Positions 52,039 through 60,954 of a stretch of 64,000 nucleotides of DNA are shown here, piece after piece. The position numbers were made by a program, and so were the translations under genes. Numbering within the stretch: position 1 is the stretch's first letter; each line of letters begins with the position of its first letter. The notes beneath the pieces were generated by a model that saw only the letters and a program-made list of their open reading frames with translations, did no database searches and was not told the DNA's origin. Where the stretch lies: contig NZ_CAUM01000146.1 in the NCBI RefSeq assembly GCF_000350085.1, positions 1 through 64,000 of the forward strand. The letters are read 5' to 3'. The DNA is from Mesorhizobium metallidurans STM 2683 (lineage in GTDB: Bacteria > Pseudomonadota > Alphaproteobacteria > Rhizobiales > Rhizobiaceae).

Positions 52039-52830
52039 TTGGAGCAGGCTGGTCACGACCCGGTGGAAGCGACAGAAGATGCCGGGGTCAGCAGTTCGGC
52101 CGTCGACCAGACCGTGCGGCAGATCCTCGACCTCATCCGCAATCGCGCCATGTCCGTCGGCGACGTCCTGCCCACCGAACGGGAGCTTTGCGAATTGTTT
52201 GGCGCCAGCCGCAACACGATCCGCGAAGCGCTGCGCACCATCCGCACCTATGGCCTGATCGATCCCAAGCCGCGTGTCGGCGCGGTGCTGGCCGATCGCC
52301 AGAACGTGGCGATTCAGAACTTTTTCGCCGCGCAGATGGATATTTCGAGGACCTCCTTTAACGACATCCAGGGGTTTCGCCGCATCATCGAAGTGAGCAT
52401 CGGCGACCACGTCATTCTCAACGCCAGCGCCGCCGAACTCGACGCCCTGGACGACGTCAACGGCCTGATCGAAACCAGCAAGGATGTCCAGGAGGCGGCG
52501 CAGCGTGATTTCGATTTTCACCTGGCGCTGGTGAAGCTCGCCAGCAACCGCATGCTGGTACAGACCTATCAGTTCCTGTCGCCGGTCATCCTGCACATCA
52601 TGACCGTCGGCAAATCCATCCGGCCGATCCTCAGTGAAACACGCCGCGCCCATGGCGAGATCATTTCGGCGCTGCGCGCACGCGACCGTATCGCCTATAG
52701 CTACCTGATGAGCCGGCACCTCGATTTCGGCCTGCGCTTCGTTCCGGACGATCTCGAAAACGCCCGGATCTCGCCGGCAATCCCGGCGCAGCCGAACCCG
52801 ACATCTTCCAAGGATTTACATCATGTCTGA
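52039..52830 (+). CDS. GntR/FadR-family regulator (uxu module)
   Basis: 263 residues, TTG start with GAGGAG upstream. GntR winged helix (GDVLPTERELCELFGASRNTIREALRTIRTYGLI) and FCD effector domain (FRRIIEVSIGDHVI, RDFDFHLALVKLASNRML, RAHGEIISALRARDR). Similar in type to UxuR/ExuR, likely binding a hexuronate intermediate. First gene of the plus-strand operon and overlaps the SDR gene by 8 nt. Confidence 0.92.
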   Translation: MEQAGHDPVEATEDAGVSSSAVDQTVRQILDLIRNRAMSVGDVLPTERELCELFGASRNTIREALRTIRTYGLIDPKPRVGAVLADRQNVAIQNFFAAQMDISRTSFNDIQGFRRIIEVSIGDHVILNASAAELDALDDVNGLIETSKDVQEAAQRDFDFHLALVKLASNRMLVQTYQFLSPVILHIMTVGKSIRPILSETRRAHGEIISALRARDRIAYSYLMSRHLDFGLRFVPDDLENARISPAIPAQPNPTSSKDLHHV

Positions 52831-53608
52831 CTTTGAAAACAAGATTGCGCTGGTTACCGGCACGACCGGCATCGCGCTCGCTACAGCGAGGCGCCTGGCG
52901 CAGGGCGGCGCCGCGATTGTCGCCTGCGGCATCGACCGGGCGGCCAATGCCGCGATGCAGGAAAGTCTCGCCAAGGCCGGAGCGGATGCGCTGGTGCAGA
53001 CAGTCGATGTCTCCGTTTCCGACCAGGTTCGCGACGCGGTCGCGGCCGGCGTCGAGCGGTTCGGCGGGATCGACATCATCGTCAACTCGGCGGCGGTCCA
53101 TCCCTACGGAACCGCGACGACCACCGACTGGGAAACCTGGAACCGGGCAATGACCGTCAATGTCGGTTCGATCTACCTGACGGCGCATTTCGGCATCCCG
53201 GAAATGATCAAGCGGGGCGGCGGCGCCATCGTCAACGTGGCTTCGGTGCAAGGCTTCGCCTGCCAGCAAAACGTTGCCGCCTATGCCACCACCAAGGGCG
53301 CCATCCACACGCTGACGCGATCGCTGGCGCTCGACTACGCGGCGGCCGGCATCCGGATCAATTCGGTGAGCCCGGGCTCGATCCGCACGCCGATCCTCGA
53401 GAAGGCCGCGCGTGGCGACAATGGCAGCGATGCCGATGTCAAAGAAGCCTACAGGCGCTTTGGCGCCGCCCATCCGCTTGGCCGCATCGGCGAGCCGGAG
53501 GAAGTGGCGGAGCTCATTGCCTTTTTATGTTCATCTAAAGCCGGCTTCTGCACCGGCGCGGACTACAAGATCGATGGCGGCCTGACCGCCGGTATCGGCG
53601 TGAAATAG
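52823..53608 (+). CDS. SDR oxidoreductase (uxu module)
   Basis: 261 residues. The SDR fold is clear (NSAAVHPYG, NVASVQG, YATTK, CTGADYKIDGG), but the nucleotide loop reads TGTTGIALA, lacking the third Gly of TGxxxGxG. SDR-type D-mannonate oxidoreductases are known in Firmicutes (YjmF/UxuB), so reduction of fructuronate to mannonate is a reasonable guess. Next gene starts 4 bp after its stop. Confidence 0.88.
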   Translation: MSDFENKIALVTGTTGIALATARRLAQGGAAIVACGIDRAANAAMQESLAKAGADALVQTVDVSVSDQVRDAVAAGVERFGGIDIIVNSAAVHPYGTATTTDWETWNRAMTVNVGSIYLTAHFGIPEMIKRGGGAIVNVASVQGFACQQNVAAYATTKGAIHTLTRSLALDYAAAGIRINSVSPGSIRTPILEKAARGDNGSDADVKEAYRRFGAAHPLGRIGEPEEVAELIAFLCSSKAGFCTGADYKIDGGLTAGIGVK

Positions 53609-53612
53609 CACC

Positions 53613-54728
53613 ATGAAGATCGGTCTTGGCCTTTACCGGGAATCGCTGACGCCGGACAATTTCCGCTTTGCCCGTCAGGCAGGCGCCACCCACATCGTTG
53701 CCCACCTCACCAACTATTTTCGCGGCCGCGATCCTTCGCTCTCAGCCGGCGGCGAAGAGGCAGGCTGGGGCGACTGCTCCACCGACGAGCTTTGGAGCCA
53801 CGAGGATTTCGCCGGCCTGGTCAAGACCGTGCGCGATAACGGTCTGGAGATCGCGGCGATCGAGAATTTCTCGCCGCGCTTCTGGTCCGATGTGCTGCTC
53901 GGCGGTCCCGATCGTTCGAAGCAGATCGACGGGCTGAAGCGCCTTGTCCGCGATGCCGGGCGCGCCGGCATCCCCTGCATTGGTTACAATTTCTCCATCG
54001 CCGGTGTCTGGGGATGGTCGCGCGGCCCCTTCGCGCGCGGCGAAGCGGTGTCGGTGGGTCTCGACCTCGCCGCCATCGATGCCGATCTGCCCCTCCCCGA
54101 CGGTGTTGTCTGGAACATGCGCTATCGCGCCGGGCGGCCGAATGCGGAAGCGGTGACGGTCAGCAGCGACGAGCTTTGGCAGCGGCTCGAAATCTTCCTG
54201 CGCGAAATCGTGCCGGTGGCCGAAGAGGCCGGCGTCGTGCTGGCGGCCCACCCCGACGATCCACCGGCCGAGGCGCTGCGTGGTGCCGCGCGGCTCGTCA
54301 ACCGGCCGGAGAAATACGACCGGCTGATGGACATAATCGACTCGCCGGCCAACGGGCTGGAGCTCTGCCTCGGCTCGCTGCAGGAGATGCCGGGAGCCGA
54401 CGACATTTACGGGCACGTCAGGCGCTTCGCCCGACGCCGGCGCATCGGCTACATCCACTTCCGCAACGTGCGCGGCAAAGTGCCGAACTATCACGAGACC
54501 TTCGTCGATGACGGCGATATCGATATGGCCGAGATCGTCCGCATCCTGCGTGACGAAAACTATGACGGCGTGATGATCCCCGACCATACCCCGGAAATGT
54601 CCTGCAACGCGCCCTGGCACGCCGGAAAGGCTTTTGCCCTGGGTTATATGCGCGCGTTGGTTCAGAACGCAGCAGTGCTGGGGCCTGCCCGCACCACCAA
54701 TTCCACGAGCACCCGGACGCAAGCCTGA
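53613..54728 (+). CDS. Mannonate dehydratase-like paralogue
   Basis: 371 residues, TIM barrel related to UxuA but only distantly similar to the uxuA at 50688. All expected metal ligands persist: HPDDPPAEALRG (His), LELCLGS (Cys), GYIHFRN (His) and IPDHTPEM (Asp-His). The N-terminus (MKIGLGLYRESLTPDNFRFARQAGATHIV) differs. It probably dehydrates another sugar acid or epimer. Its TGA shares a base with the ATG of the rraA-like gene (TGATG). Confidence 0.88.
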   Translation: MKIGLGLYRESLTPDNFRFARQAGATHIVAHLTNYFRGRDPSLSAGGEEAGWGDCSTDELWSHEDFAGLVKTVRDNGLEIAAIENFSPRFWSDVLLGGPDRSKQIDGLKRLVRDAGRAGIPCIGYNFSIAGVWGWSRGPFARGEAVSVGLDLAAIDADLPLPDGVVWNMRYRAGRPNAEAVTVSSDELWQRLEIFLREIVPVAEEAGVVLAAHPDDPPAEALRGAARLVNRPEKYDRLMDIIDSPANGLELCLGSLQEMPGADDIYGHVRRFARRRRIGYIHFRNVRGKVPNYHETFVDDGDIDMAEIVRILRDENYDGVMIPDHTPEMSCNAPWHAGKAFALGYMRALVQNAAVLGPARTTNSTSTRTQA

Positions 54729-55429
54729 TGACCAGATCGATGCGCCTCTATGCCGACGACGCCGAAATGTATCGCCTGTTCGACACGGAACTCTTCGTCG
54801 CCGTGGTCGGCGACGTGATGGACACGCTGGGGCTGCAGCATCAATTCCTGCCGCCCGTGTTCAAGCCGATCGACGAGAAGACACGCTTGCTAGGCCGGGC
54901 GATGCCAGTGCTCGAATCCGACATCTTTCCGTCCAATGAGCCGACACGCAATCCGCTGATGACCAAGCCGTTCGGGCTGATGTTCGAAGCGTTGGACGAT
55001 CTGAAGCCCGGCGAGATCTACGTCGCCAGCGGCGCCTCGCCCCGCTACGCGCTGTGGGGCGAACTGATGTCGACCCGCGCGAAGATCCTCGGCGTGCGTG
55101 GCGCGCTGGTCGACGGCTTCGTCCGCGATACCGATGGCATCAAGGCGCTGGAGTTCCCATGCTTCTGCACCGGCTACTACGCGCAGGACCAAGGCGTGCG
55201 CGGCAAGGTCGTGGACTATCGCTGTGCGCTCGAGATCGGTGGCGTGCGCATCGAGCCGGGAACACTGCTGTTTGGCGACAAGGAAGGCGTGCTGGTTATT
55301 CCGCGGCAAGCGGAGGAAGAGGTGGTTCGGCTGGCGCTTGAAAAAGTCCGCGGCGAAAGGCTCGTCGCCAAAGCGATCCGCGAGGGCATGAGCGCGGTGG
55401 AAGCCTATAAGACCTTCGGCATCATGTGA
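54728..55429 (+). CDS. RraA-family aldolase/decarboxylase
   Basis: 233 residues. RraA/HMG aldolase fold with GDVMDTLG, the substrate loop GELMSTRAKILGVRGALVDGFVRD (conserved Arg and Asp) and PGTLLFGDKEGVLVIP. Family members cleave 4-hydroxy-4-methyl-2-oxoglutarate or 4-carboxy-4-hydroxy-2-oxoadipate, or decarboxylate oxaloacetate. In this operon it could cleave the 2-keto acid product of the dehydratases. Last gene of the operon. Confidence 0.9.
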   Translation: MTRSMRLYADDAEMYRLFDTELFVAVVGDVMDTLGLQHQFLPPVFKPIDEKTRLLGRAMPVLESDIFPSNEPTRNPLMTKPFGLMFEALDDLKPGEIYVASGASPRYALWGELMSTRAKILGVRGALVDGFVRDTDGIKALEFPCFCTGYYAQDQGVRGKVVDYRCALEIGGVRIEPGTLLFGDKEGVLVIPRQAEEEVVRLALEKVRGERLVAKAIREGMSAVEAYKTFGIM

Positions 55430-55519
55430 CACGCCGAGCGGCTTGCGCGGGACGCCCTAATGGCCACCCACGACGCGGTCAGGAGTTCCAGTCTGTCGGC
55501 TTCAGGGTTCGACAGATTC

Positions 55520-55852
55520 TCACTTGCTGAAGTTTCGTCCACCTACCGCCAGGCTCCGCGCAGCGTCCTCGATCGCCGTGCGGTCATCGCCCATCCGATC
55601 GATCAAATCCTGCGCTTGCTGTACGGTTATTCCGGTGCGCAATGCGAGCGCTTCGACCGTCAATGGATCGTTGCTGTCCATCTCACGGGTTTGCGGAAGC
55701 GCGTCATCAGCCGTGAGTGGAAGTGCGGCCTCGCGCTCAATTTCCTCCTTGGCCGTCTGCCAGTGCCGTTCATGATCGCCGTGCAGGCTGCCTTCACGTT
55801 CCCAAATTGCGTATGCGCGTTGCTGGATTTTCTCATGCTGTTCGTCGCCCAT
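55520..55852 (-). CDS. DUF2934-domain protein, possible DUF3606 tail
   Basis: 110 residues from the ATG at 55852, preceded by GGAGGAA. The N-terminus (IQQRAYAIWEREGSLHGDHERHWQTAKEE) is a typical DUF2934 motif. The C-terminus (DPLTVEALALRTGITVQQAQDLIDRMGDDRTAIEDAARSL) resembles DUF3606. Both are small uncharacterised domains common in rhizobia. Stand-alone gene between modules B and C; the 263 bp to module C contain no gene. Confidence 0.8.
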   Translation of the reverse strand: MGDEQHEKIQQRAYAIWEREGSLHGDHERHWQTAKEEIEREAALPLTADDALPQTREMDSNDPLTVEALALRTGITVQQAQDLIDRMGDDRTAIEDAARSLAVGGRNFSK

Positions 55853-56115
55853 TGTCGATTCCTCCGTGCGGGTCTGGGTCAAACGCTGGGAACGTTAAAA
55901 CGATCCGGGACACAATATAGATTTCGCATACTGTGAAGGTGTGACGGCGGAAAGGGCGGGGGACGCTCTACATTTTGCTGAGGGGGTGCAAATGCCCGCC
56001 GTCACCAGCCTCAACCGTATTGGGTCAAGAAGGTTCCAATGTGTCTGGCCGCTCAGCCGTGACCACGCGACTATGTCCCCGTTCAACGGCGAAATAACTC
56101 GCTATTTGGCGGCCG

Positions 56116-57090
56116 TCATGCCGGGATGTCGTCACGAATGCAGGCCTTGAGATGTCCCGCCTCGGTCTCGCGCAATTCGGGCACGACGCCGGCGCAGGCC
56201 TCGATCGCATAGGGGCAGCGGGTGCGGAACACGCAGCCCGACGGCGGATTGGCCGGGCTTGGAATATCGCCCTTGAGTATCTGGCGCTTCGAGCGCTTCG
56301 CCGGGTCCGGCGAGGGAATGGCCGACAGCAGCGCCTGCGTATAGGGGTGTTGCGGGCGGGCGTAGAGGCTCGCCGCCGGTGCGATCTCCATGATGCGCCC
56401 GAGATAGAGCACGATGACGGTGTCGCAGATATATTCGACCACCGCCAGATCGTGCGAGATGAACAGCATCGTCAGGCCGAGCCGCAGTTGCAGGTCGCGC
56501 AGAAGATTGATCACCTGTGCCTGGATCGACACGTCGAGTGCGGAGACAGGCTCGTCGGCGACGATGAATTCGGGCTCCAGCGTGAGGGCGCGCGCGATGC
56601 CGATGCGCTGGCGCTGGCCGCCCGAAAACTCATGCGCGTAGCGATGATAGGCGTCGACCGGCAGTTCGACTGCGGCGAGCGCCTTTTCGGCGCGGGCGCG
56701 ACGCTCGGCGCGGTTGCCGATCCTCTGGATATCCAGCCCCTCGGTGAGGATCTGGCCGATGGTCATGCGCGGCGACAGGCTGGCGAAAGGATCCTGGAAA
56801 ATATACTGCATGTTGCGGCGCTGGCGGCGAAGATCCCCTGCCCCCAGCTTGACGATGTCCTTGCCGTCGAAGCGTATCTCGCCGGAAGTCGGTTCGATCA
56901 GCCGCAGCACGGAACGGCCAACGGTCGTCTTGCCGGAGCCGGATTCGCCGACCAGCCCGACCACCTGGCCGCGTGGAATGTCGAAGGAAATATCCTGCAG
57001 CGCCTTGACCACGGGCCCGCGCGAGAACGCTGTCGGGGCGAAATGCTTGGTCAGGTTGCGAACCGTGAGATAGGGAGCCGGCGCGCTCAT
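56116..57090 (-). CDS. Dipeptide/oligopeptide-type ABC ATPase (DppF/OppF-like)
   Basis: 324 residues from ATG 57090, overlapping the DppD-like stop by 4 nt. Walker A GESGSGKTT, signature FSGGQRQRIGIARAL, Walker B FIVADEPVSALD, and the C-terminal oligopeptide-type CVFRTRCPYAIEAC that in this family binds an iron-sulfur cluster. Last gene of module C. Powers import together with the DppD-like protein. Confidence 0.94.
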   Translation of the reverse strand: MSAPAPYLTVRNLTKHFAPTAFSRGPVVKALQDISFDIPRGQVVGLVGESGSGKTTVGRSVLRLIEPTSGEIRFDGKDIVKLGAGDLRRQRRNMQYIFQDPFASLSPRMTIGQILTEGLDIQRIGNRAERRARAEKALAAVELPVDAYHRYAHEFSGGQRQRIGIARALTLEPEFIVADEPVSALDVSIQAQVINLLRDLQLRLGLTMLFISHDLAVVEYICDTVIVLYLGRIMEIAPAASLYARPQHPYTQALLSAIPSPDPAKRSKRQILKGDIPSPANPPSGCVFRTRCPYAIEACAGVVPELRETEAGHLKACIRDDIPA

Positions 57091-58094
57091 AGCTCCTCCC
57101 AGCGAATGCAGCGGCTCGCCTGCGTTTGCGACACCTGGAACAGCGGCGGCACGGCGGCGCGGCAGGCGTCGATCGCCATCGGGCACCTTGGAGCGAAGGA
57201 ACAGCCCTTGGGCAGCATGGCCAGCGAGGGGACGTTGCCGGCGATCGTCGGCAGCGGCGTGCCGGCGGCCTTCAGCGCCGTTGCCTGGCCAAGCCGCGGC
57301 ACCGAGCGCATCAGGCCCATCGTATAGGGATGGCGCGGACGGGCGAAGACTTCGCTCACCAGACCGGTCTCGACGATGCGCCCGGCATACATGACCGCCA
57401 CGCGGTCGGCGATTTCGGCAACCACGCCAAGATTGTGGGTGACGAAGAGGACGCCCATGCCGCGTTCGGCCTGAAGGTCGGCAAGCAGATCGAGTATCTG
57501 CGCCTGGATCGTCACGTCAAGCGCTGTCGTCGGTTCGTCGGCGATCAGCAAGGTCGGGTTGCATGCGAGCGCCATCGCAATGGTGGCGCGCTGGCGCATG
57601 CCGCCCGAGAGTTCGTGCGGGTATTGTTTCGCGCGCCGCGCCGGGTCCGGGATGCCGACCTGCGTCAGCAGGCGCACCGCCTCGGCTGCCGCCGCGCGAT
57701 GCGATTTGCCAAGATGGATGCGGATCGGCTCGGCGATCTGCTCGCCGATCGTGTAGACGGGGTTGAGGCTGGTCATCGGCTCCTGAAAGACCATGCCGAT
57801 GTCGTTGCCACGCACGCGGCGCAGTTGCTCCGCGTCCAGCCCGGTCAGCTCGGTGACGGACCCGTCGCGCCGCCTGATCGAGATACGGCCTTTGGCGATA
57901 TGGCCGATCTTCTTCGCCAGCAGCCCCATGATGGAGAGGCTGGTGACCGACTTGCCCGAACCGGACTCGCCGACCAGCGCCACGGTCTCGCCGGAGCCGA
58001 TCTCCAGATCGATATCCTGCACGGCAGCGATGTCGCGCCCCGCAATGCGGAACACGGCGCGCAGTCCGGCGATCTGGAGGATCGGCGCTTCCAT
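57087..58094 (-). CDS. Dipeptide/oligopeptide-type ABC ATPase (DppD/OppD-like)
   Basis: 335 residues. Walker A GESGSGKSVTSLS, signature ELSGGMRQRATIAMAL, Walker B LLIADEPTTALD and the C-terminal CSFAPRCPMAIDAC. It begins 2 bp after the DapA-family gene. Forms the heterodimeric ATPase pair of the module C importer. Confidence 0.94.
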   Translation of the reverse strand: MEAPILQIAGLRAVFRIAGRDIAAVQDIDLEIGSGETVALVGESGSGKSVTSLSIMGLLAKKIGHIAKGRISIRRRDGSVTELTGLDAEQLRRVRGNDIGMVFQEPMTSLNPVYTIGEQIAEPIRIHLGKSHRAAAAEAVRLLTQVGIPDPARRAKQYPHELSGGMRQRATIAMALACNPTLLIADEPTTALDVTIQAQILDLLADLQAERGMGVLFVTHNLGVVAEIADRVAVMYAGRIVETGLVSEVFARPRHPYTMGLMRSVPRLGQATALKAAGTPLPTIAGNVPSLAMLPKGCSFAPRCPMAIDACRAAVPPLFQVSQTQASRCIRWEEL

Positions 58095-58096
58095 TG

Positions 58097-59014
58097 TCAG
58101 CCGAGCAGGCCGACGTCGCGCAGGATGGCGTCGACCTTGGCGGTTTCCTCGGCGTTGAGGTCGCGCTGCGGACGGGCCATCCTGTTGGTGGCGATGATGC
58201 CGAGGCTGCGCATGGCCGTCTTGAAGGATCCGACGCCGGCCGAACCGGCGCTGGTGCGGCCGAGCGCGATCCAGACGATCTCGAACAGCTTCAACAGCCG
58301 CTCCTGCTCAAGGCGGGCCTCGGCATACCTGCCGGCCTGCATCAGGTTCCACATCTTGACGTAGCCGTGCGGGTCGACATTGGCGATGCCCGGCACGACA
58401 CCGTGCGCGCCCATGGCAAGGGCGGTGTCGACCATGATTTCGGAGCCGGTCATGCCGAAGAAATTGGCGTTGCCGGCCATGTCTTTCAGCACGTAACGCA
58501 GATTGCCGTCATCGCCGCTGGAATCCTTCAGGCCGGCGACGATGCCTTCCCTGGCAAGCGTCACCGTCGTCTTGCGCTCAAGCTTGATGTGGACGCAAAC
58601 CGGGATGTCGTAGGCGATGATCGGGATGTCGATCGCATCCTTGATGTAGCGGAAATGATCGATGATCTCCGGCTGGCTCGTGCGTGCGTAAAAGGGCGCG
58701 GTGACGACGATAGCATCGGCGCCGGCCGCCTTGGCGATCCTCGAATGGTTGATGACGCGGTCGGTGGTCGGGTCGATGACGCCGACAAAGATCGGCACGC
58801 GGCCGTTGTTGACCTTCACCGCATGCTCGATGATCGCCTTGCGCGCCGCCTCTTCGTGGAAGACGACCTCGCTGGTCGAGCCAAGCACGAACAGTCCGTG
58901 GACGCCGCCGTCGAGCAGGTTCTCCAGTGTTCGCGTGAACGATGGAAAGTCGATGCTGTAATCGGCATTGAGGGGGGTGACGACGGGCGGCACGACGCCG
59001 GTAAAGAGTGGCAT
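58097..59014 (-). CDS. DapA-family lyase/aldolase
   Basis: 305 residues from ATG 59014 with GAAGG upstream; TTG 59029 overlapping the permease stop is an alternative. TIM-barrel DHDPS/N-acetylneuraminate lyase family: GSTSEVVF in the position of GTTGE, catalytic Tyr135 (AYDIP) and Schiff-base Lys163 (AGLKDSSGD). It lies inside an ABC transporter operon, so it is almost certainly catabolic (for example a 2-keto-3-deoxy acid aldolase or dehydratase), not dapA for lysine synthesis. Confidence 0.9.
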   Translation of the reverse strand: MPLFTGVVPPVVTPLNADYSIDFPSFTRTLENLLDGGVHGLFVLGSTSEVVFHEEAARKAIIEHAVKVNNGRVPIFVGVIDPTTDRVINHSRIAKAAGADAIVVTAPFYARTSQPEIIDHFRYIKDAIDIPIIAYDIPVCVHIKLERKTTVTLAREGIVAGLKDSSGDDGNLRYVLKDMAGNANFFGMTGSEIMVDTALAMGAHGVVPGIANVDPHGYVKMWNLMQAGRYAEARLEQERLLKLFEIVWIALGRTSAGSAGVGSFKTAMRSLGIIATNRMARPQRDLNAEETAKVDAILRDVGLLG

Positions 59015-59025
59015 TTTGAGAACCT

Positions 59026-59919
59026 TCAATTGAGATCGGATCGGGGATCGAAAGCGTCACGCAGGCCGTCGCCAATGAAATTGATGGCGAGGACCGTGAG
59101 CACGAGGGCGGCACCGGGAAACATCCACTGCCAGGGGTATTGTTCAAGCACGACGGTGGAGCGGGCGAGATTGAGCATGTTGCCCCAGCTCGCTTCGGGC
59201 GGGGCGATGCCGAGGCCGAGGAAGGAGAGGCCGGCTTCCAGCAGGATCGCGTTGGCGATCTGCAAGGTCGCGTAGACGACAAGGATGTCTATGCAATTGG
59301 GCAGGCCGTGGCGAAACAGGAGATGCGGCAGCCCTGCCCCCATGCCGCGCGCCGCGACAACGAAATCACGCTCGCGCAGTTCGAGCAGCCGGGCCCTGAC
59401 CATGCGCGACAAAACGGGCCACGACAGCAGCGAGATGACGAGGATTGTCGGCGCGATGCCGGTGCCGGCGATCGAGGCAAGCACCAGCAGGAAGATGACC
59501 GGCGGCAAAGTCATGGCGAGATCGACGAAGCGCATCGCGGTCGCATCGACGACGCGGCCGCCGAAGCTTGCGATGGCGCCGACGAGGAAGCCAATCACGA
59601 TGGAGATCGCGACAGAGCAGACAGCGACCAAAAGCGAGATGCGACCGCCTTGCAGAAGCCGGGCGAAGACGTCGCGGCCGACGCCGTCGCTGCCGAGCCA
59701 ATGGGTGGCGGACGGTCCCTTGTTCATGGCCTTCAGATCGATGGCGTTGGGCGCGTATGGCCACCACCAGTGATAGGTCATGACCGCTATCAGCACCGGG
59801 ATCACGATGAGCAGGCCGGCCCGCGCGGCGCGGTTCTCGATGAAGCGGTCGAGCGCTCGGCGCAACGGACCCTTGGTGCGCTGCATGGCTGGTGGTTCGG
59901 TCGCGGCAACCGTCATCAT
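59026..59919 (-). CDS. Dipeptide-type ABC permease (DppC-like)
   Basis: 297 residues. N-terminal cytoplasmic arm, about six membrane helices, HWLGSDGVGRDVFARLLQGGRISL and the ATPase-contact loop RERDFVVAARGMGAGLPHLLFRHGLPN. Overlaps the DppB-like gene by 4 nt. Inner-membrane half of the module C importer. Confidence 0.94.
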   Translation of the reverse strand: MMTVAATEPPAMQRTKGPLRRALDRFIENRAARAGLLIVIPVLIAVMTYHWWWPYAPNAIDLKAMNKGPSATHWLGSDGVGRDVFARLLQGGRISLLVAVCSVAISIVIGFLVGAIASFGGRVVDATAMRFVDLAMTLPPVIFLLVLASIAGTGIAPTILVISLLSWPVLSRMVRARLLELRERDFVVAARGMGAGLPHLLFRHGLPNCIDILVVYATLQIANAILLEAGLSFLGLGIAPPEASWGNMLNLARSTVVLEQYPWQWMFPGAALVLTVLAINFIGDGLRDAFDPRSDLN

Positions 59920-60875
59920 GCCACCTGGATGCGCGGATCGACGAAGGCATAGGCGACGTCGGTGAGAATGTTGACCAGGATGACGCAGACACCGATGACC
60001 AGCGTGGCGCCCATGATGACGGGATAGTCACGGGTGCCGACGGCGTTGACCAGCAGCAGGCCCATGCCCGGCCAGTTGAAGACGCTCTCCAGGAAGATCG
60101 CGCCGCCGATCGCGATGCCCACGGTCGAGCCGATCAGTGTGATGACCGGCAAGAGCGCGTTGCGGGTGGCGTGCTTGATGATCACCCAGAATTCTCGCAC
60201 GCCCTTGGCGCGGGCGGTGCGGACATAATCCTGGTTAAGCACTTCGAGCAGTGAGGCGCGCATATAGCGCATGATCAGGGCAGCGTGGCCGATCGACAGC
60301 AGGCACGCCGGCAGGATCAGATGCGCGAGCACGTCAGAGATCGAGAATGGCGCGCCGGCGGTCTGCATGCCGCCTGACGGCGCCCAGCGCAGCAGCACAG
60401 AAAAGAAATAGAGGCCGAGCAGCGCGGTCAGGAAGGCCGGGCTCGATATGCCGATGAAGGACAGCACCGACATCGCAATGTCGGGCCAGGCGTTGCGGCG
60501 CACGGCGCTATAGATGCCGGCGGCAATGCCGACGATGATGGCGATCGCCAGACCCATGCCCATCAGCAGAGCCGTGGGTCCGATTCGCTCCATCACCAGC
60601 GGCAGCACCTGCACGCCGCTGCGCTGGATCGAATAGCCGAAATCACCAGACAGCGCCGCGCGCAGCCAGCCGATATACTGAAGCGGCAGCGGCTGGTCGA
60701 GGCCGAGGCGGTCGCGCAGCGTTTCAAGATCGGAGGCCGACATCGGCACGGACGGATTGATATAGGCGTCAATCGGATCGCCGGGCGCCATGCGCAGCAG
60801 GACGAAGATGAGGAGGCTCAAGGCGACCAGCATCAACAGTCCTGTGGCGCAGCGGCGGGCGATGAAGCTCAGCAT
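59916..60875 (-). CDS. Dipeptide-type ABC permease (DppB-like)
   Basis: 319 residues from ATG 60875. RMAPGDPIDAYINP, LGLDQPLPLQYIGWLRAAL and the EAA loop NQDYVRTARAKGVREFWVI are DppB signatures; about six membrane helices. First permease gene, 79 bp after the binding-protein gene; the gap holds a hairpin. Confidence 0.94.
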   Translation of the reverse strand: MLSFIARRCATGLLMLVALSLLIFVLLRMAPGDPIDAYINPSVPMSASDLETLRDRLGLDQPLPLQYIGWLRAALSGDFGYSIQRSGVQVLPLVMERIGPTALLMGMGLAIAIIVGIAAGIYSAVRRNAWPDIAMSVLSFIGISSPAFLTALLGLYFFSVLLRWAPSGGMQTAGAPFSISDVLAHLILPACLLSIGHAALIMRYMRASLLEVLNQDYVRTARAKGVREFWVIIKHATRNALLPVITLIGSTVGIAIGGAIFLESVFNWPGMGLLLVNAVGTRDYPVIMGATLVIGVCVILVNILTDVAYAFVDPRIQVA

Positions 60876-60899
60876 CGGCTTTCCGGAAGTGGATGGCGT

Positions 60900-60927
60900 G
60901 GGCCGGCATCGCGGAAGATGCCGGCCC
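60900..60927 (-). promoter_or_regulatory. Intercistronic hairpin after DppA-like gene
   Basis: GGGCCGGCATC and GATGCCGGCCC, 11-bp perfect arms with a 6-nt loop, 27 bp after the binding-protein stop. No T-tract follows on the minus strand. Same position as the hairpin at 47469, so probably the same role in setting protein ratios. Confidence 0.7.
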
Positions 60928-60954
60928 CTATCGGTGGGCGGGAGATCCGCCTGT

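Noticed and set aside
58097..59014. Assignment as lysine-pathway dapA
   Set aside because: Location inside an ABC importer operon next to catabolic regulators argues for a catabolic lyase; the GTTGE and YN motifs are also altered.
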